From Tubulanus polymorphus (lineage: Eukaryota; Nemertea; Palaeonemertea; Tubulaniformes; Tubulanidae): 64,000 nucleotides of DNA. Below the pieces are notes generated by a model that was not told the origin of the DNA, did no database searches, and saw only the letters and a list, made by a program, of their open reading frames with translations. Made by a program: the position numbers and the translations under genes. How positions within the stretch are numbered: position 1 is the first letter of the stretch; every line of letters starts with the position of its first letter. This document shows, in pieces, positions 22,301 through 33,879 of this stretch. The stretch is from positions 31,124,650-31,188,649 of the forward strand of contig NC_134026.1 in assembly GCF_964204645.1 (NCBI RefSeq), given 5' to 3'.

Positions 22301-25300
22301 ATATCGGTTGTAATGGTTTTCTCAGTAACGTGTGTCTGGTGATTGCTGTTTACAATGATATGTTCCTCAAAGGAGAAAGGTATGAAATCAATCTCTCCGA
22401 TCCTCCCCTCCCCCCTCCCCAGTCCTACGAATAGTCAGTGAATATTGAGATGATGTCTATTTATGTTACAGTGAATCTTTTGATGGCATCGCTTTGAAGA
22501 AATTAGTTATATTTATAAATGGATTGATGGAAAGATATTTCTCTTTTGTGGAAAGACGAGTTCAACTTGAGGTAAGATTAATTTCTATCAACTGCTAGGA
22601 CACAGGGCTCTTATAGATCAGCAGAAAAAATCGGGGAATTCCAAATCTGATTTTCCCTGCATCAAAAATCTGAGAATTGACCATCGACCCATCGCCTTTT
22701 GGGCCGACCACGCTTTCTGGCTCCTTCAGGGATGCCCTGGAAAATGGTATTGGCCATTAACCCTTGGGCTCTCATCATGTGGCCAGACCAGAACATCTTC
22801 TTTGGTTTGAAAACAACTAGCTGATTAGACTGCCTCTTGAGTCTAGACCTGTTGAAATCTATCCTGATTGCAAGTAGCAGTTTTATTTATTTGTTTGTTT
22901 ATTTCACAGAAAGCGACAGGTGATAATACGATTCTAGTTCGAGCTTTAGATCGATTTCACAGACGTCTTCAAGCGATGAATAAATTGCTACCGGATACGG
23001 ATTTCTCTCGAGCTGGGATGGATATTGTACGGAGAGCCACTCGCGACCGCGTCGAACATTATCTTCAATCCTGTCGACAAAACTTTTCTGGTGCGTTATT
23101 CACATCACGTCAATGTTACATATGTCAAAGAAAAAGGGTACATTGTCAAAAACAATAGATAGATAATGTCAGAAAAGGATATTTTCTGTAGAAAAATGCA
23201 GAATTTTGTTTAAAATTCTGTAAACAAATCTAATTTTTCCTGCTGAAAGCTACTGCCACAAGAATTAAGTTTTCTAAGTGATTTGTGGTAGAAGATTTGA
23301 TAAGACACTCAGATCTTACCCTCGGGTTTTCATTTCTACTCGCTATGATTCATTATTGAATAATCATTTGTAGATTGTTTGACTGACATCAGACAAACTC
23401 TCGCCGCGCCTCGACTTGTAGCTAAAAACGAAGGTTTATCCGGTCTGGCGGAATTATTGAATATGACCATCAGTTCAGTTGTCGATCAAGTGAAATCAGT
23501 TTTAGTAAATCTTCAAGCGTTTATAGCGTCTGATATCACGTTCGCGATGAAGTCATATTTTCGAGGTCCGTTTTGCACGGAGGATGTAAGAGAAGGTCTC
23601 GTTGTCAGCTTTATAAAACACATTCTACAAGTATGTAAGGTAAGGTCTATAACCGTTGATGAAGTTCATCTTGTAATGATATAAGATCAGGGTCCGATCT
23701 AAGCACTTGTCCGATTGCCCGGGACAAGTATATTCTCATCAGGGCAAGTAAGTTATCATTATTACTTGTCCGCTGGGCTAGTGCAATTTCATTTCACATA
23801 ACTTTTTTCCCACTCGATACAACGGATGATAGTGCCACCAATCAGACTGCCTGTGTAGGGCAAGTAGCTTTTGGAGGGGGCAAGCGAAATTTCAGATATG
23901 CTTGCCCCCGGGCAAGTGGCTTTCATTCCTTAGATCGGACCCTGAAGATGCAACACAGTTCCTCTGTTATCAGTCTATTGATTTTCTCTGTTGATTTATT
24001 ACAGGAATTTTGTCAAGGAACCGCTGATAAGGGTTCAGCTGCTCCTGCTTTACTATTGATTTTATCGCGGTTGTGTCAAGATTTAGAATCATCCACCATA
24101 CATTACCTTGTAAGTACCTCCATCTGTTTTTGATTGGACTCCACAGATTCGGGAATTATCTCCTGGCTCAGAATACACTCTACCTATTCCAGAATAGTAT
24201 AATCTGTATGTAAACACGTAAACAACCAGGGCCCAGTTGCATAGTCAAGGCTTAGACTTAAGACCCGTCTAAGACCAACTTAGTTCTATAGCTAATCTAT
24301 TAACTTAAGACCAGTCTTAAGATTTAAGACCACTTTTGGACTCAAGTCATGACTGTGCAACTGGCCCCAGGGGCTGGTTGCATAGTCATGGCTTAGACTT
24401 AAGACCCGTCTAAGACCAACTTAGTTCTATAGCTAATCTAACAATTTAAGACCAGTCTTAAGATTTAAGACCACTTTTGGACTCAAGTCATGACTACGCA
24501 ACTGGCCCCAGGGGCCGGTTGCATAGTCATGGCTTAGACTTAAGACCCGTCTAAGACCAACTTAGTTCTATAGCCAATCTAACAACTTAAGACCAGTCTT
24601 AAGATTTAAGACCACTTTTGGACTTAAGTCATGACTGTGCAACTGGCCCCAGGGGCTGGTTGCACAGTCATGGCTTAGACTTAAGACCAGTCTAAGACCA
24701 ATTTAGTTCTATAGCCAATCTAACAACTTAAGACCATTCTTAAGATTTAAGACCACTTTTGGACTTAAGTCATGACTGTGCAACTGGCCCCAGGGGCTGG
24801 TTGCATAGTCATGGCTTAGACTTAAGACCCGTCTAAGACCAACTTAGTTCTATAGCTAATCTAACAACTTAAGACCAGTCTTAAGATTTAAGACCACTTT
24901 TGGACTTAAGTCACGACTGCGCAACTGGCCCCAGAAGCTACTAGTGGTAGTAGAGAGATTGACATTGGTCTCTTGGTCTCTACGAATTCGGGAATTTTCT
25001 TCTAGTGTGCTCGTTCGACCAACATACGCTCTACCTATTCCGGGATAGCATAATCTCTCAATCTGATAGAGAAGCCGGTAGAGAGTTTTGTAGGTTTTGA
25101 TTGGTCTCTACCTACGTTCTCTTTGAATGGTCTCAGTCGCATCTGTCTCGACCAGAATATACTCAACCTATTCCAGAATAGCTGAAAGAGAAACAGCCAG
25201 TAGGGAGTAGAAGGATAACCACACTCAAACGTGGTGAACGGATAACAAGATAAAAAACCCGCTACTCTACAGACACCTGACGATGATCTCTAGGGTGAGA

Positions 25301-28300
25301 TCGAAACGTCGTGTATTTTATATATTTCAGATTGTTCGAATAAATAAATTCTTGTTTTTAAATTCTTTTAATCTGTAGATAGTGGGTTTTTATCTTATTA
25401 GCCAGTAGAGAGTCTGTAATCTGGAAATGCTATTCTTAAACTGGAATACGTTCAATCAAAACCTGCTTAAATTATTATATGTTCAATGATGAATTCTGAG
25501 TTAAATTCTCCTCTGATTTTATCTTTATTTATTTACAGTTGACTTTGACAGAAGAATTGTTCTCGTGTATGACCGATCATAAATTCAACGTAACGCCTTT
25601 AATTGATTTGACGAACGATGCTAAAGGAACTGCTCAATTATTACTGGATCATTACGTTCATATTCAAGGATTTACAATCTCACAGGTAACAGTAGCGCCA
25701 TCTACACAAACTATTCATAAACTATCAGCTAATTAAGCCCCCCTCCATCCTCTGAGCTTCAATCAGCAGATTGCAAGAGAGGAACCAGGATTTGAACCGC
25801 AGGACGGTGGATTGATGAGCGGTTTATGGTACCCACTCTTTCAACCACCCCACCCACTCACTCACTCACCCATACACCCACCCACCTCACCCACCCACCC
25901 ACCTCAAACACCCAACCACCGACCTCACCCACCCACCCACCCACCTCACCCACTCAGCTACATCTCTTGTATTGTCGTCATATTTTGTAGATGATTCGTA
26001 AAAGTGTTGAAACGAGAGACTGGCAAAATACGATCGAACCGCGTAACGTTCGAGCCGTCATGAAACGTATTGTTGAAGATATCACGGCAACAGACGGACA
26101 AGTTGGTCAGTTATACGAGGAGGGGACGCGGAAAGAGAATAGTGACTCGAGTAGGAAAACGTATAGTGTTAGTAAACCACCTCGATCGCAATGGAGTTAT
26201 ACACCCAGGTATAATATATACCACACAACTTCAATACCTACTAAATCACTCTATTTTCATCTGTGTGGGATTGATTTATTTGGATATTTCGCTTAATCTA
26301 TTTGAACACATACCTCAAATCGGTTTAAAGACATCCAGTGAGACAAGTATATCCAACCCAACTCAATACTACAGTGAAACTTTAAAGCCTAACTCACCCA
26401 GTCCTAGTTCATGGTACTCTATACTATCAAACTGACCACACGGGTGTTAAGGTTCTCAGTGAAAGCTTACTAGGACATGGCCAGCTCAAGACTTTTCACT
26501 ATCTGGGACAAAACATGAAATCATTTTCTAATTTCCTTTTCTTGTTTTCCGTTCACCCAGTCCTGGTAGTGTGGTTGTCTCCAGAGTTGTACATCAGAGA
26601 CTAGGGTTGGAGTTGTCCAGGACCACTATGTAACACTGGGTTCACCCAGTCCTGGTAGTGTGGTTGTCTCCAGAGTTGTACATCAGAGACTAGGGTTGGA
26701 GTTGTCCAGGACCACTATGTAACACTGGGTTCACCCAGTCCTGGTAGTGTGGTTGTCTCCAGAGTTGTACATCAGAGACTAGGGTTGGAGTTGTCCAGGA
26801 CCACTATGTAACACTGGGTTCACCCAGTCCTGGTAGTGTGGTTGTCTCCAGAGTTGTACATCAGAGACTAGGGTTGGAGTTGTCCAGGACCACTATGTAA
26901 CACTGGGTTCACCCAGTCCTGGTAGTGTGGTTGTCTCCAGAGTTGTACATCAGAGACTAGGGTTGGAGTTGTCTAGGACCACTATGTAACACTGGGTTCA
27001 CCCAGTCCTGGTAGTGTGGTTGTCTCCAGAGTTGTACATCAGAGACTAGGGTTGGAGTTGTCCAGGACCACTATGTAACACTGGGTTCACCCAGTCCTGG
27101 TAGTGTGGTTGTCTCCAGAGTTGTACATCAGAGACTAGGGTTGGAGTTGTCCAGGACCACTATGTAACACTGGGTTCACCCAGTCCTGGTAGTGTGGTTG
27201 TCTCCAGAGTTGTACATCAGAGACTAGGGTTGGAGTTGTCCAGGACCACTATGTAACACTGGGTTCACCCAGTCCTGGTAGTGTGGTTGTCTCCAGAGTT
27301 GTACATCAGAGACTAGGGTTGGAGTTGTCTAGGACCACTATGTAACACTGGGTTCACCCAGTCCTGGTAGTGTGGTTGTCTCCAGAAATGTACATCAGAG
27401 ACTAGGGTTGGAGTTGTCCAGGACCACTATGTAACACTGGGTTCACCCAGTCCTGGCTCTCTGTCGCTCTACGATCCTAGTGTCTGTGGTACATCAGAGA
27501 CTAAGGTTCTTGGTGAATCTATAACTCAAACTTTACTTATCTCAGACCATTTTTGCCACTGGTCCCAGTTTCTGTGAGTTAGACGAGGATAACTGTGTAT
27601 ATTGTAGGCTGTCTATCTACCATACTGATAATATATTGTAATGTAATGTTGTATTATATTGTAGCACTATAGACAACAGTCTCATGTCAAACATACAGAA
27701 ATTGTTCTCAGAGAAAATTGAAATATTCAGCGCCGTAGAATTTTCCAAAGTATCCGTTTTAACTGGTATCATTAAAATAAGTCTGAAGGTAAGAAAAACC
27801 TATCAATATTTCATCATTTTTTATTTGTTTATAAACGGTAGTTTAAGATTTAATGAATATTTATTTGTGTTTTTTAGACGTTTCTGGAATGCGTTCGATT
27901 AAGAACCTTCGGTCGATACGGTTTACAACAAATACAAGTTGATACACATTATTTACAGTTATATTTATGGAGATTTGTATCTGATGAGAAGTAAGTACCA
28001 GGTTATGTGATACCTGCTCATTAACGTCAACTGTGTGTGAACCACTGTTCTATTTTAGCACCTATGGGGCTATAGAGTGTTACGAACCTCAAACTGATGG
28101 AGCTCGGTGTGGTTTCAATAGATTTTGACTCATTTTCTCTGCAGCATTTCAACACTCATTTACTTCCATTCCGACAACGCTATTATAAGTAGCTTTATTA
28201 ACAGAAGATTAATGTTACGGTATATAGATATGCTTAAGTCTTTTGACAAGACATTATTAGCAATACAGTGGATAAACAATTACCTGATACCTGATACCCT

Positions 28301-29203
28301 CGCATAGTTAGGATAGGATAAGATTGTCAATTTGTATAGGGTTTTTCAAATTACAGAATTATTATCAAAGGCGCTCCCCTGAAACAGGTGATGACTTGAA
28401 CAGAGATGTCTCGAGCTGTCGTTGTAATCCTGACCGGAGAGAGGGTTGGTGTTAGGGGATTCCGTACGATGTGTACAACTGTCTCAAAAGCACGACCCAC
28501 TGAAGTTGGGTTTACTGGATTTTCAGTATCAGATCCTGGCTCTCCACTCTTGTTCCTGTTCTTGGCCCAGTTTCACAGTCATGGCTTAGACTTAAGACTA
28601 ATTTAAGACGATCTTAGTTCTATAACCAATCTAACAACTTAAGACCAGTCTTGAAATTTAAGACCATTTTTGGACTTAAGTCTCAACTGAGGAACCAGCA
28701 CCTGGTTTATAATGAAACATGATGAAATGTATCTGATACCTGATTTTTATCGTTATTTTAGTTTGGTTCATTTTCTATTGGATGAAATAGTTGGAAGTAC
28801 AGTACATCGATGCCTGGATGCCGTTATGATGGAACAGAGTGTAAGTTTTAATCCCTGTCATATTTCATTGTTTTATCGCGATGGATATTGAAATCATAAA
28901 ATACCTTATGCTTTATGTTAATGATATGCGAATGTCAAAGGCTTAATAATTCACATTTTTTGTACACGAAAAATCGAAATCGGTTTTTTGGTGAAAATTC
29001 TAAATCCCCAATAAACTGTTCATGCATTTGAATAAAGAATTATCTCTGATTTATATCATGCGCACCAATTACATCCTCGCTTGCCAGGGCTTCGTCAAAC
29101 CAATCCCTGGCAAGCGAGGGCTGCTCATTTCTACAGGATTCAATGAATATATAAGATGAATTTTATTTTGTAGGTGATTGATTTGATTTGTGAACGAGGT
29201 TGA
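19360..29203 (+). CDS. VPS51: Vacuolar protein sorting 51 homologue (GARP/EARP subunit)
   Basis: VPS51 (Fat-free/ANG2) is a subunit of the GARP and EARP tethering complexes for endosome-to-TGN and recycling traffic. Exons: 19360-19369, 19703-19998, 20321-20476, 20556-20629, 20712-20844, 20929-21017, 21175-21310, 22282-22379, 22472-22571, 22910-23090, 23374-23639, 24005-24109, 25539-25685, 25991-26208, 27665-27788, 27878-27990, 28762-28840, 29174-29203. All phases join and give 784 residues (human 782). Hallmarks: [31 protein letters not shown], the coiled coil [60 protein letters not shown] and the conserved C-terminus VIDLICERG. Exon 1 encodes only MNP plus one base, so the start is chosen by phase compatibility and is the least certain part. 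Introns carry many mobile and tandem repeats. Confidence 0.96.
20049..20200. mobile_element. Palindromic element, family A, in VPS51 intron 2
   Basis: Left arm GACGAGTTCCATAGTCATGA and right arm TCTCAACTATGGAACTGTC are inverted. The interior holds CTATAACCAATCTAACAACT as in the other family A copies. Non-coding. Confidence 0.65.
21525..21646. mobile_element. Palindromic element, family B, in VPS51 intron 7
   Basis: Left arm AGGATTCAGTTCCACAGTTT and right arm ACTGTAGAACCGAGTCCT form an imperfect inverted repeat. The arms are more diverged than in the 10219 copy. A further diverged copy (CCAGTTCACAAACTTG ... CCGTGGAACTG) lies at about 21984-22080 in the same intron. Confidence 0.6.
23688..23944. 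mobile_element. MITE with 16-bp perfect terminal inverted repeats
   Basis: Termini CAGGGTCCGATCTAAG and CTTAGATCGGACCCTG are exact inverted repeats enclosing 257 bp. Internally GCCCGGGACAAGTA and CTTGCCCCCGGGCAAGT are also roughly inverted. A possible 5-bp target duplication AAGAT flanks both ends. It lies in VPS51 intron 11 and has no coding capacity. The CAGGG start is reminiscent of hAT elements, but the flank is not an 8-bp duplication, so the superfamily is left open. Confidence 0.8.
24230..24933. repeat. Tandem array of five family A palindromes (about 141 bp each)
   Basis: Units start at about 24230, 24369, 24511, 24652 and 24793. Each opens GGGGCTGGTTGCATAGTCAT (the first opens GGGCCCAGTTGCATAGTC) and closes CATGACTGTGCAACTGGCCCC, so every unit is itself a hairpin with inverted ends. 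The array is in VPS51 intron 12. High identity between units points to recent amplification of a single inserted element. Confidence 0.93.
25245..25402. mobile_element. Short TIR element with hammerhead-like core
   Basis: Imperfect inverted ends: AAGATAAAAAACCCGCTACT at the left and AGTGGGTTTTTATCTT at the right. Inside at about 25277-25312 is CTGACGA, then a hairpin whose arms GATCTC/GAGATC pair perfectly, then GAAACG. That is the order of the hammerhead ribozyme catalytic core. I could not find a matching stem III with a cleavage triplet, so activity is not supported. It lies in VPS51 intron 12. Confidence 0.55.
25846..25957. repeat. CCCA/CCCACT microsatellite
   Basis: A CACCCACCCACC-rich tract in VPS51 intron 13, about 35 bp before exon 14. 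It is C-rich on the + strand (G-rich on the minus strand). A simple-sequence repeat that may act as an extended pyrimidine-containing tract near the acceptor. Confidence 0.85.
26552..27456. repeat. 89-bp minisatellite in VPS51 intron 14, about 10 copies
   Basis: Units beginning TTCACCCAGTCCTGGTAGTG start every 89 bp from 26552 to 27353, with a partial copy to about 27456. The units are nearly identical (a few TCC/TCT changes and one GAAATG variant), so the array is young and probably length-variable. Confidence 0.96.
28564..28700. mobile_element. Palindromic element, family A, in VPS51 intron 16
   Basis: Left arm GGCCCAGTTTCACAGTCATG and right arm TCTCAACTGAGGAACCAGC, with the typical CTTAAGACC interior. 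It lies about 60 bp before exon 17. Confidence 0.65.
29075..29119. repeat. Perfect 15-bp inverted repeat (hairpin) in last VPS51 intron
   Basis: CCTCGCTTGCCAGGG at 29075-29089 and CCCTGGCAAGCGAGG at 29105-29119 are exact reverse complements with a 15-nt loop. The same 15-mer recurs at 44464-44478, and with one mismatch at about 38711, so it belongs to a dispersed element. Confidence 0.9.
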
Positions 29204-29431
29204 GATGACGTCACGAAATGAAAGAGCTGCATTCGAAACGATTTATAACTTACTCTCAATGTGAAATATTCATCATCTCCCAGAAAAAGTTTCATTATTC
29301 TTTTCAGAAATATCTTGACTTATTCAGTAAAACTTCTGGTTGTGCAATAACCGCCAGTTGGTATTTGACTTCAGGGTTGAAACATGAATCAATGATAAAG
29401 AGAACTAGATAACTATGGATTACTGGATCCA

Positions 29432-29698
29432 AGGGTCAGTTCTAGTCATGAGTTAGATTTAAGACCAGTCTAAGACCGTTTTAGTTCTATAGCCAATCTA
29501 CAATTTCATACCAGTCTCAGCTCATATTAGTTCTATAACCGATCTAACAACTTAAGGCCAGTCTAAGCTCATTTTGGTTCTATAACCAATCTAACAATAC
29601 AGTCTAAGCTCTGTTTGGTTCTATAACCAATCTATCAACTAAAGACCAGTCTTAAGATTTAGACCACTTCTGGATTCAAGTCATACTGTGCAACCTTG
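29432..29698. mobile_element. Diverged, internally expanded family A palindrome
   Basis: Starts GGTCAGTTCTAGTCATGAGT and ends TCAAGTCATACTGTGCAACC. The interior repeats the word GGTTCTATAACCAATCTA about four times, suggesting slippage or internal amplification of the family A core just downstream of the VPS51 stop. Confidence 0.6.
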
Positions 29699-30090
29699 GA
29701 GTTATTCCAAGGTGCAACAGGTTGTTTGGTTAGTAGGTGTATGTAGTACAGAAAGTTTTGAGACAAAGGATTTTTTTCAAGCATCAAAGAATCGAAGTAT
29801 CATGATCTATTCTGTAGTGTTTGTAATATATGAGTGAATTGATTGTCTGATTACAATGAATACGAATTTTAAATTCCATGTTTGAATAGTTTGTTCAAAC
29901 ATTAAAAATACTAGGTCTCTCTATTGTAGCGAGCTGAGGACGATGTGGTAACATATGTGAAACGTTTGCGTGAAAATAATATCTGTATAATAAATATTAA
30001 TATATTGAAACTGAGTTTGAGTTATGATATGGATTGATGATGAATCACAGGGTCCCAGTTGCTTAAAGGTTAGCTGAAGATAGCCGTGTG

Positions 30091-30200
30091 GACCTGGCTC
30101 CACAGTTGCCGAATTGCGATTTGACTCGGAGTTAACTCATCGAAAATGAACTAATTTAAACTCAGAGTTAACTCTAACTCACAACTGTGGAACTGAGTCC
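30091..30200. mobile_element. Palindromic element, family B
   Basis: Left arm GACCTGGCTCCACAGTTGCC and right arm ACAACTGTGGAACTGAGTCC are inverted, with GAGTTAACTC words on both sides of a short centre. The layout matches the 10219 copy. Confidence 0.65.
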
Positions 30201-33004
30201 TGAGTTGGTGGTTAACTCTAACTCAATTGATCATTTCGTCCACTCTGAATTTTCGAGCCTAGGCTTGAGTTGAGTCGCCTAGAACGGTATTCATGACTGT
30301 AATATTAAGGAACATGCATCTCTTAATCGTCTCGAGGGCTCGTGTTGCCAACGAAGGAATGCGATCTTGCATTGTCAACTACATGTATAGGGCACACGCC
30401 TCCATTCACAGCGGGTATCATGAATAGAAGATCCACTAACTCATTACAGTTTGATCAATGTTGTCATGAAATATCGTTATTGTATCCACGGGAACTAATC
30501 TTTATAAATATCATACGAAATAACAGTGAATTCTAGTGGTTGTTCACGTACTACACTCTGTCACCAATTTGCCTGGAGATGGTTTGACTTATGAGACACT
30601 TTTTATGGTCTATTAGTAAAAAGAAGAATTCTAAAGAAAACCTTTCCATGACATTATAGTACGATACGTATATAATATGTACGGCAGGGTCTAGAATAAG
30701 AAGACAGTTGTTGTTTGAGAAGATCATATCTTTAACAATAATAATGACGATACCTTTGATAATACTTAACATATGCGGATCTTGAGGATTGTATTTCAAT
30801 CTAAATGAAATATGCACCAATTTTGTTGTTTGTTAGACGTTCTACTTTTTCCTGCTCCAAACTTATTTTAGTTTGATCTAAAACGACGAGTCCATGGTTC
30901 GTTTTTAAGTTTATCAGTAAATTGCGTACGTGTATCATATCAAAAAGAAGTTATTACTACTAAATTGTACTCGGTAGCCTATAGCGGGGGACAAATTCAT
31001 TTCATAAATCATCGAAAATTCAAACGCGAATGATAAATTACGATTTGAAATATTCAAACATTGTACTGATGCTACGTACGTTCCACGTCGCAGCTGGAAT
31101 AAAGTTTGACAGTTTTGCGGATTATATTTCCATCTTTCTCATGCAAAACGAAGGATTTGCACATGAATATGAAAAAGGGTTGAATCCTTCTTTCATCGCG
31201 TCGTCGTTATAGGGGCTAGCGCGCGGGTAAAGCTTAATGGATAGAGGTATAGAGATCATTAATTCACTGGCGGCAGGTTGTTTTCAGAGCTGCGATGACG
31301 ATTTTCCTTATTTACAACCTGTTGCAAATCGTTACCTGCATATAATTCAAACCTATAGTATTAATTCACAAACCGCTCTCCATTTCACGTTAATGTTCAC
31401 GTTTTCTTATTCGGTTTTAGCTCGAACGAAATAAAATCGTTTTATATCATCGAAATTGCTCAGCGTCGGCCATTAAAAATTCCAGATGTCGCCCATAATG
31501 GAAATGTAATTTTGTTTTATACCGGAGGTATTGACCAGGAATAAATGATGAGTATTTTTAAAATTCGCATCTATCAACCTGCATTGAACGAGGGGGAGGG
31601 GGGACGGTAATTATACTAACGATAAAAACCTAGAAACCTTAATGCGTGTAGGGCCTACAGACAACAGCTGATCACACGAACACTAAGTCAACTGTATTCA
31701 TTCATTTTTGAATGTATTATCATTGAATTTGCATCAAGATGAACTAAAATTCGAGTATAGTTTTTACTGCAGTTAAATGTGAGTCCTCAGTCAATCCTCC
31801 ACATCAGCAGCTTCAAGGAACTTCCAACGTGTCACCAACCGAAAATTCTCATATGCGCAAAGCCTGTGTGATGCTCTAATGAGTTTTGTATTTGTCTTAC
31901 CTTCTGGAACGGTAGTTTTTGAATCCGTTGGATTTGAGGGGGGGGGGGGGTGTAGGGCATCCTGTGATTTCGTTCACCATGTGTTACTATACAGAACCAC
32001 GGACCATCGATGCAGTTCCTGTGACGACCGATCAACCGTACCACAAAACCTTAACATCTGGCTCCAGTTTCGCCGTTGTGAGTGTGAGTGAGTTAAAAAT
32101 AGTGGAACTGGACCCTGGATCCAGTTTCTTGAAACAGTTTATGCCCAAAACGGTTAAATTTGAATTGATGTCCTCATTGAAAATTTACGTTATAGCAATT
32201 AAACAAAGAATTTCAATTTTAACTTTACATGAAAATGAACTGGATGCGCCCAATTTAACTAAATCGTTTGATTACCCAAGTTGCCCTTATTTCTTGTTTT
32301 CGATCAGAAAAACAATTCCATTTAAAGTTGAAACTGTCCATGAAATTGGGCCCACACTTTTTGATTCTGCGGTTTGATTTGAACCGCAGGCAGCAATGAA
32401 TCATCGAACGACGTTTTCTCTTTTTTTCACAGATATCAAATTCTTCCATAAAACACGTAGTATTTGTAGAAGAAGATCATTTTGCATACATTTACAAAGC
32501 TGAATTAACGTGACACTATAGGAATATAGATTTATAGATTTTGATCAGGACGCCAATGATGAACCACACGTTTGAGCCTGACAAACGAATTAGGTCCATT
32601 TAGAATTGAAGTATATATATATATATGTGTATAAATACATTTTTTGAGCCATTAAACTATTCGTAAAGCTGGATCAATGCGCGTGCGTCAGTTAATACAG
32701 TACTGATGGTAAATTGAATTTCATAACCGAAACAGGTGCTGGTGCTGCACATAATATACACACCCTATACTCAATCTATGGTCTGGACATTTTTCATTGA
32801 ATTATATTAAATTCAGTCATCAAACAAATGACAGTATTTGTTTTGAGGTAGGCCTATACGTGTGTTCGGCGATGAAAACAGGAGGTAAGAAATGCATTGA
32901 ACCGCAGCCCGCCGGGGTTTATCAATCTTTATATTTAATTTCGTGATGAATCAGTAAAAACCCACAATCATGTATGAAAAAAAAAACTAAGAGAGCAGTG
33001 ACGT

Positions 33005-33172
33005 TTTGACTCAAGAGCCATTTTCAAAACTATGCGAGTAGTGACGTTTAGACTCAATTCTCTGAGCCATTTTCAAAACTATGCGAGTAGTGACGTTTAG
33101 ACTCAATTCTCTGAGCCATTTTCAAAACTATGCGAGTAGTGACGTTTAGACTCAATTCTATCAGCTATTTTC
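33005..33172. repeat. About 56-bp tandem, three copies, HHR-like core on minus strand
   Basis: The unit AGTAGTGACGTTTAGACTCA plus CTCTGAGCCATTTTC is repeated three times. On the minus strand it reads TGAAAATGGCTCAGAG...GAGTCTAAACGTCAC, related to the CTGANGA-hairpin-GAAACG element at 25277. The preceding TAAAAACCCACAATC resembles that element's terminus, so this may be a tandem version of the same family. Confidence 0.55.
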
Positions 33173-33777
33173 AATGCAGTTTCAAAAATCAGTTTTTAAA
33201 ATAGGGCTAATATAGAATAGAGTTGAAATTGAGTCGAACGCTCTCTTCATAACTGTGGAATCTTTCTTCAAATGAATTCAAGCCAGTCACTCGTCATTTC
33301 ATGAAGTCAGCCGGAGATTTAGGTGAATAAAAAAAAGAAGAATTTTATGAATTACTAAATCAAAAATATACTTAAAGTTACACGTTGGCATATTTTTTTG
33401 TCAATGTCAGATTAACTACTGGGGATTCTATGGATGCATTCTATTAAACCCAGCATGATTTAAACGGTTTGTCGTGTGGTAGGTCTCGTGTATATTGTGC
33501 CTGTGATCGTGAGCATGACTAAATCCAGTAGTCCCTGCATCAAACAGATGTATTCCACAACCTGACACCATTCCTCTTATTGCTATAATTACGATCAGTT
33601 TTAACTATGTCGTACCGACATGTCGGTACCCGCTTCATTATATAGATCTAACAGCTCAAATCAATCCATTGATACATCGATTAATCGGGTTTATAATGTA
33701 CAATAGTTTATATGCGCAAGTTGTATAAATGGGTTCCCCTGTTGGTAGAAATCCCGGGCTGTTTGACTCCTAAGGTC

Positions 33778-33879
33778 TGTATAAAAATGACGGACCCAGG
33801 ATCGTGACCTATCAGTTGTTGGTCTCTGTTGAGAGATAGCACCGGAGATGGAAATATCACAGTTGACAGTTTTTACAGG
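33778..33879 (+). promoter_or_regulatory. TATA-Inr site and possible first exon
   Basis: GTATAAAAATGAC near 33780 is followed about 30 bp later by TATCAGTTGTT, a good animal initiator. A short stretch then ends TTTTTACAG|GTAAGT at about 33879. The spacing suits a TATA promoter with a first exon of about 70 nt containing ATGGAAATATCACAG. No downstream exon could be linked to it, so this is a candidate only. Confidence 0.4.

Larger units (their letters stand above)
29204..33777. other. Intergenic, no convincing gene
   Basis: AT-rich DNA downstream of VPS51. It holds diverged family A and B palindromes (29432-29698, 30091-30200 and a degraded copy at about 32103-32350), a poly-G run near 31940, a TATATA run near 32615 and a three-copy tandem at 33005-33175. 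Open frames here are short, unlinked by splice signals and without recognisable domains. Confidence 0.6.

Noticed and set aside
25273-25316. Functional hammerhead ribozyme
   Set aside because: The CTGANGA-stem-GAAA core is present, but no stem III with a cleavage triplet could be paired on either side, so only a hammerhead-like motif is claimed.
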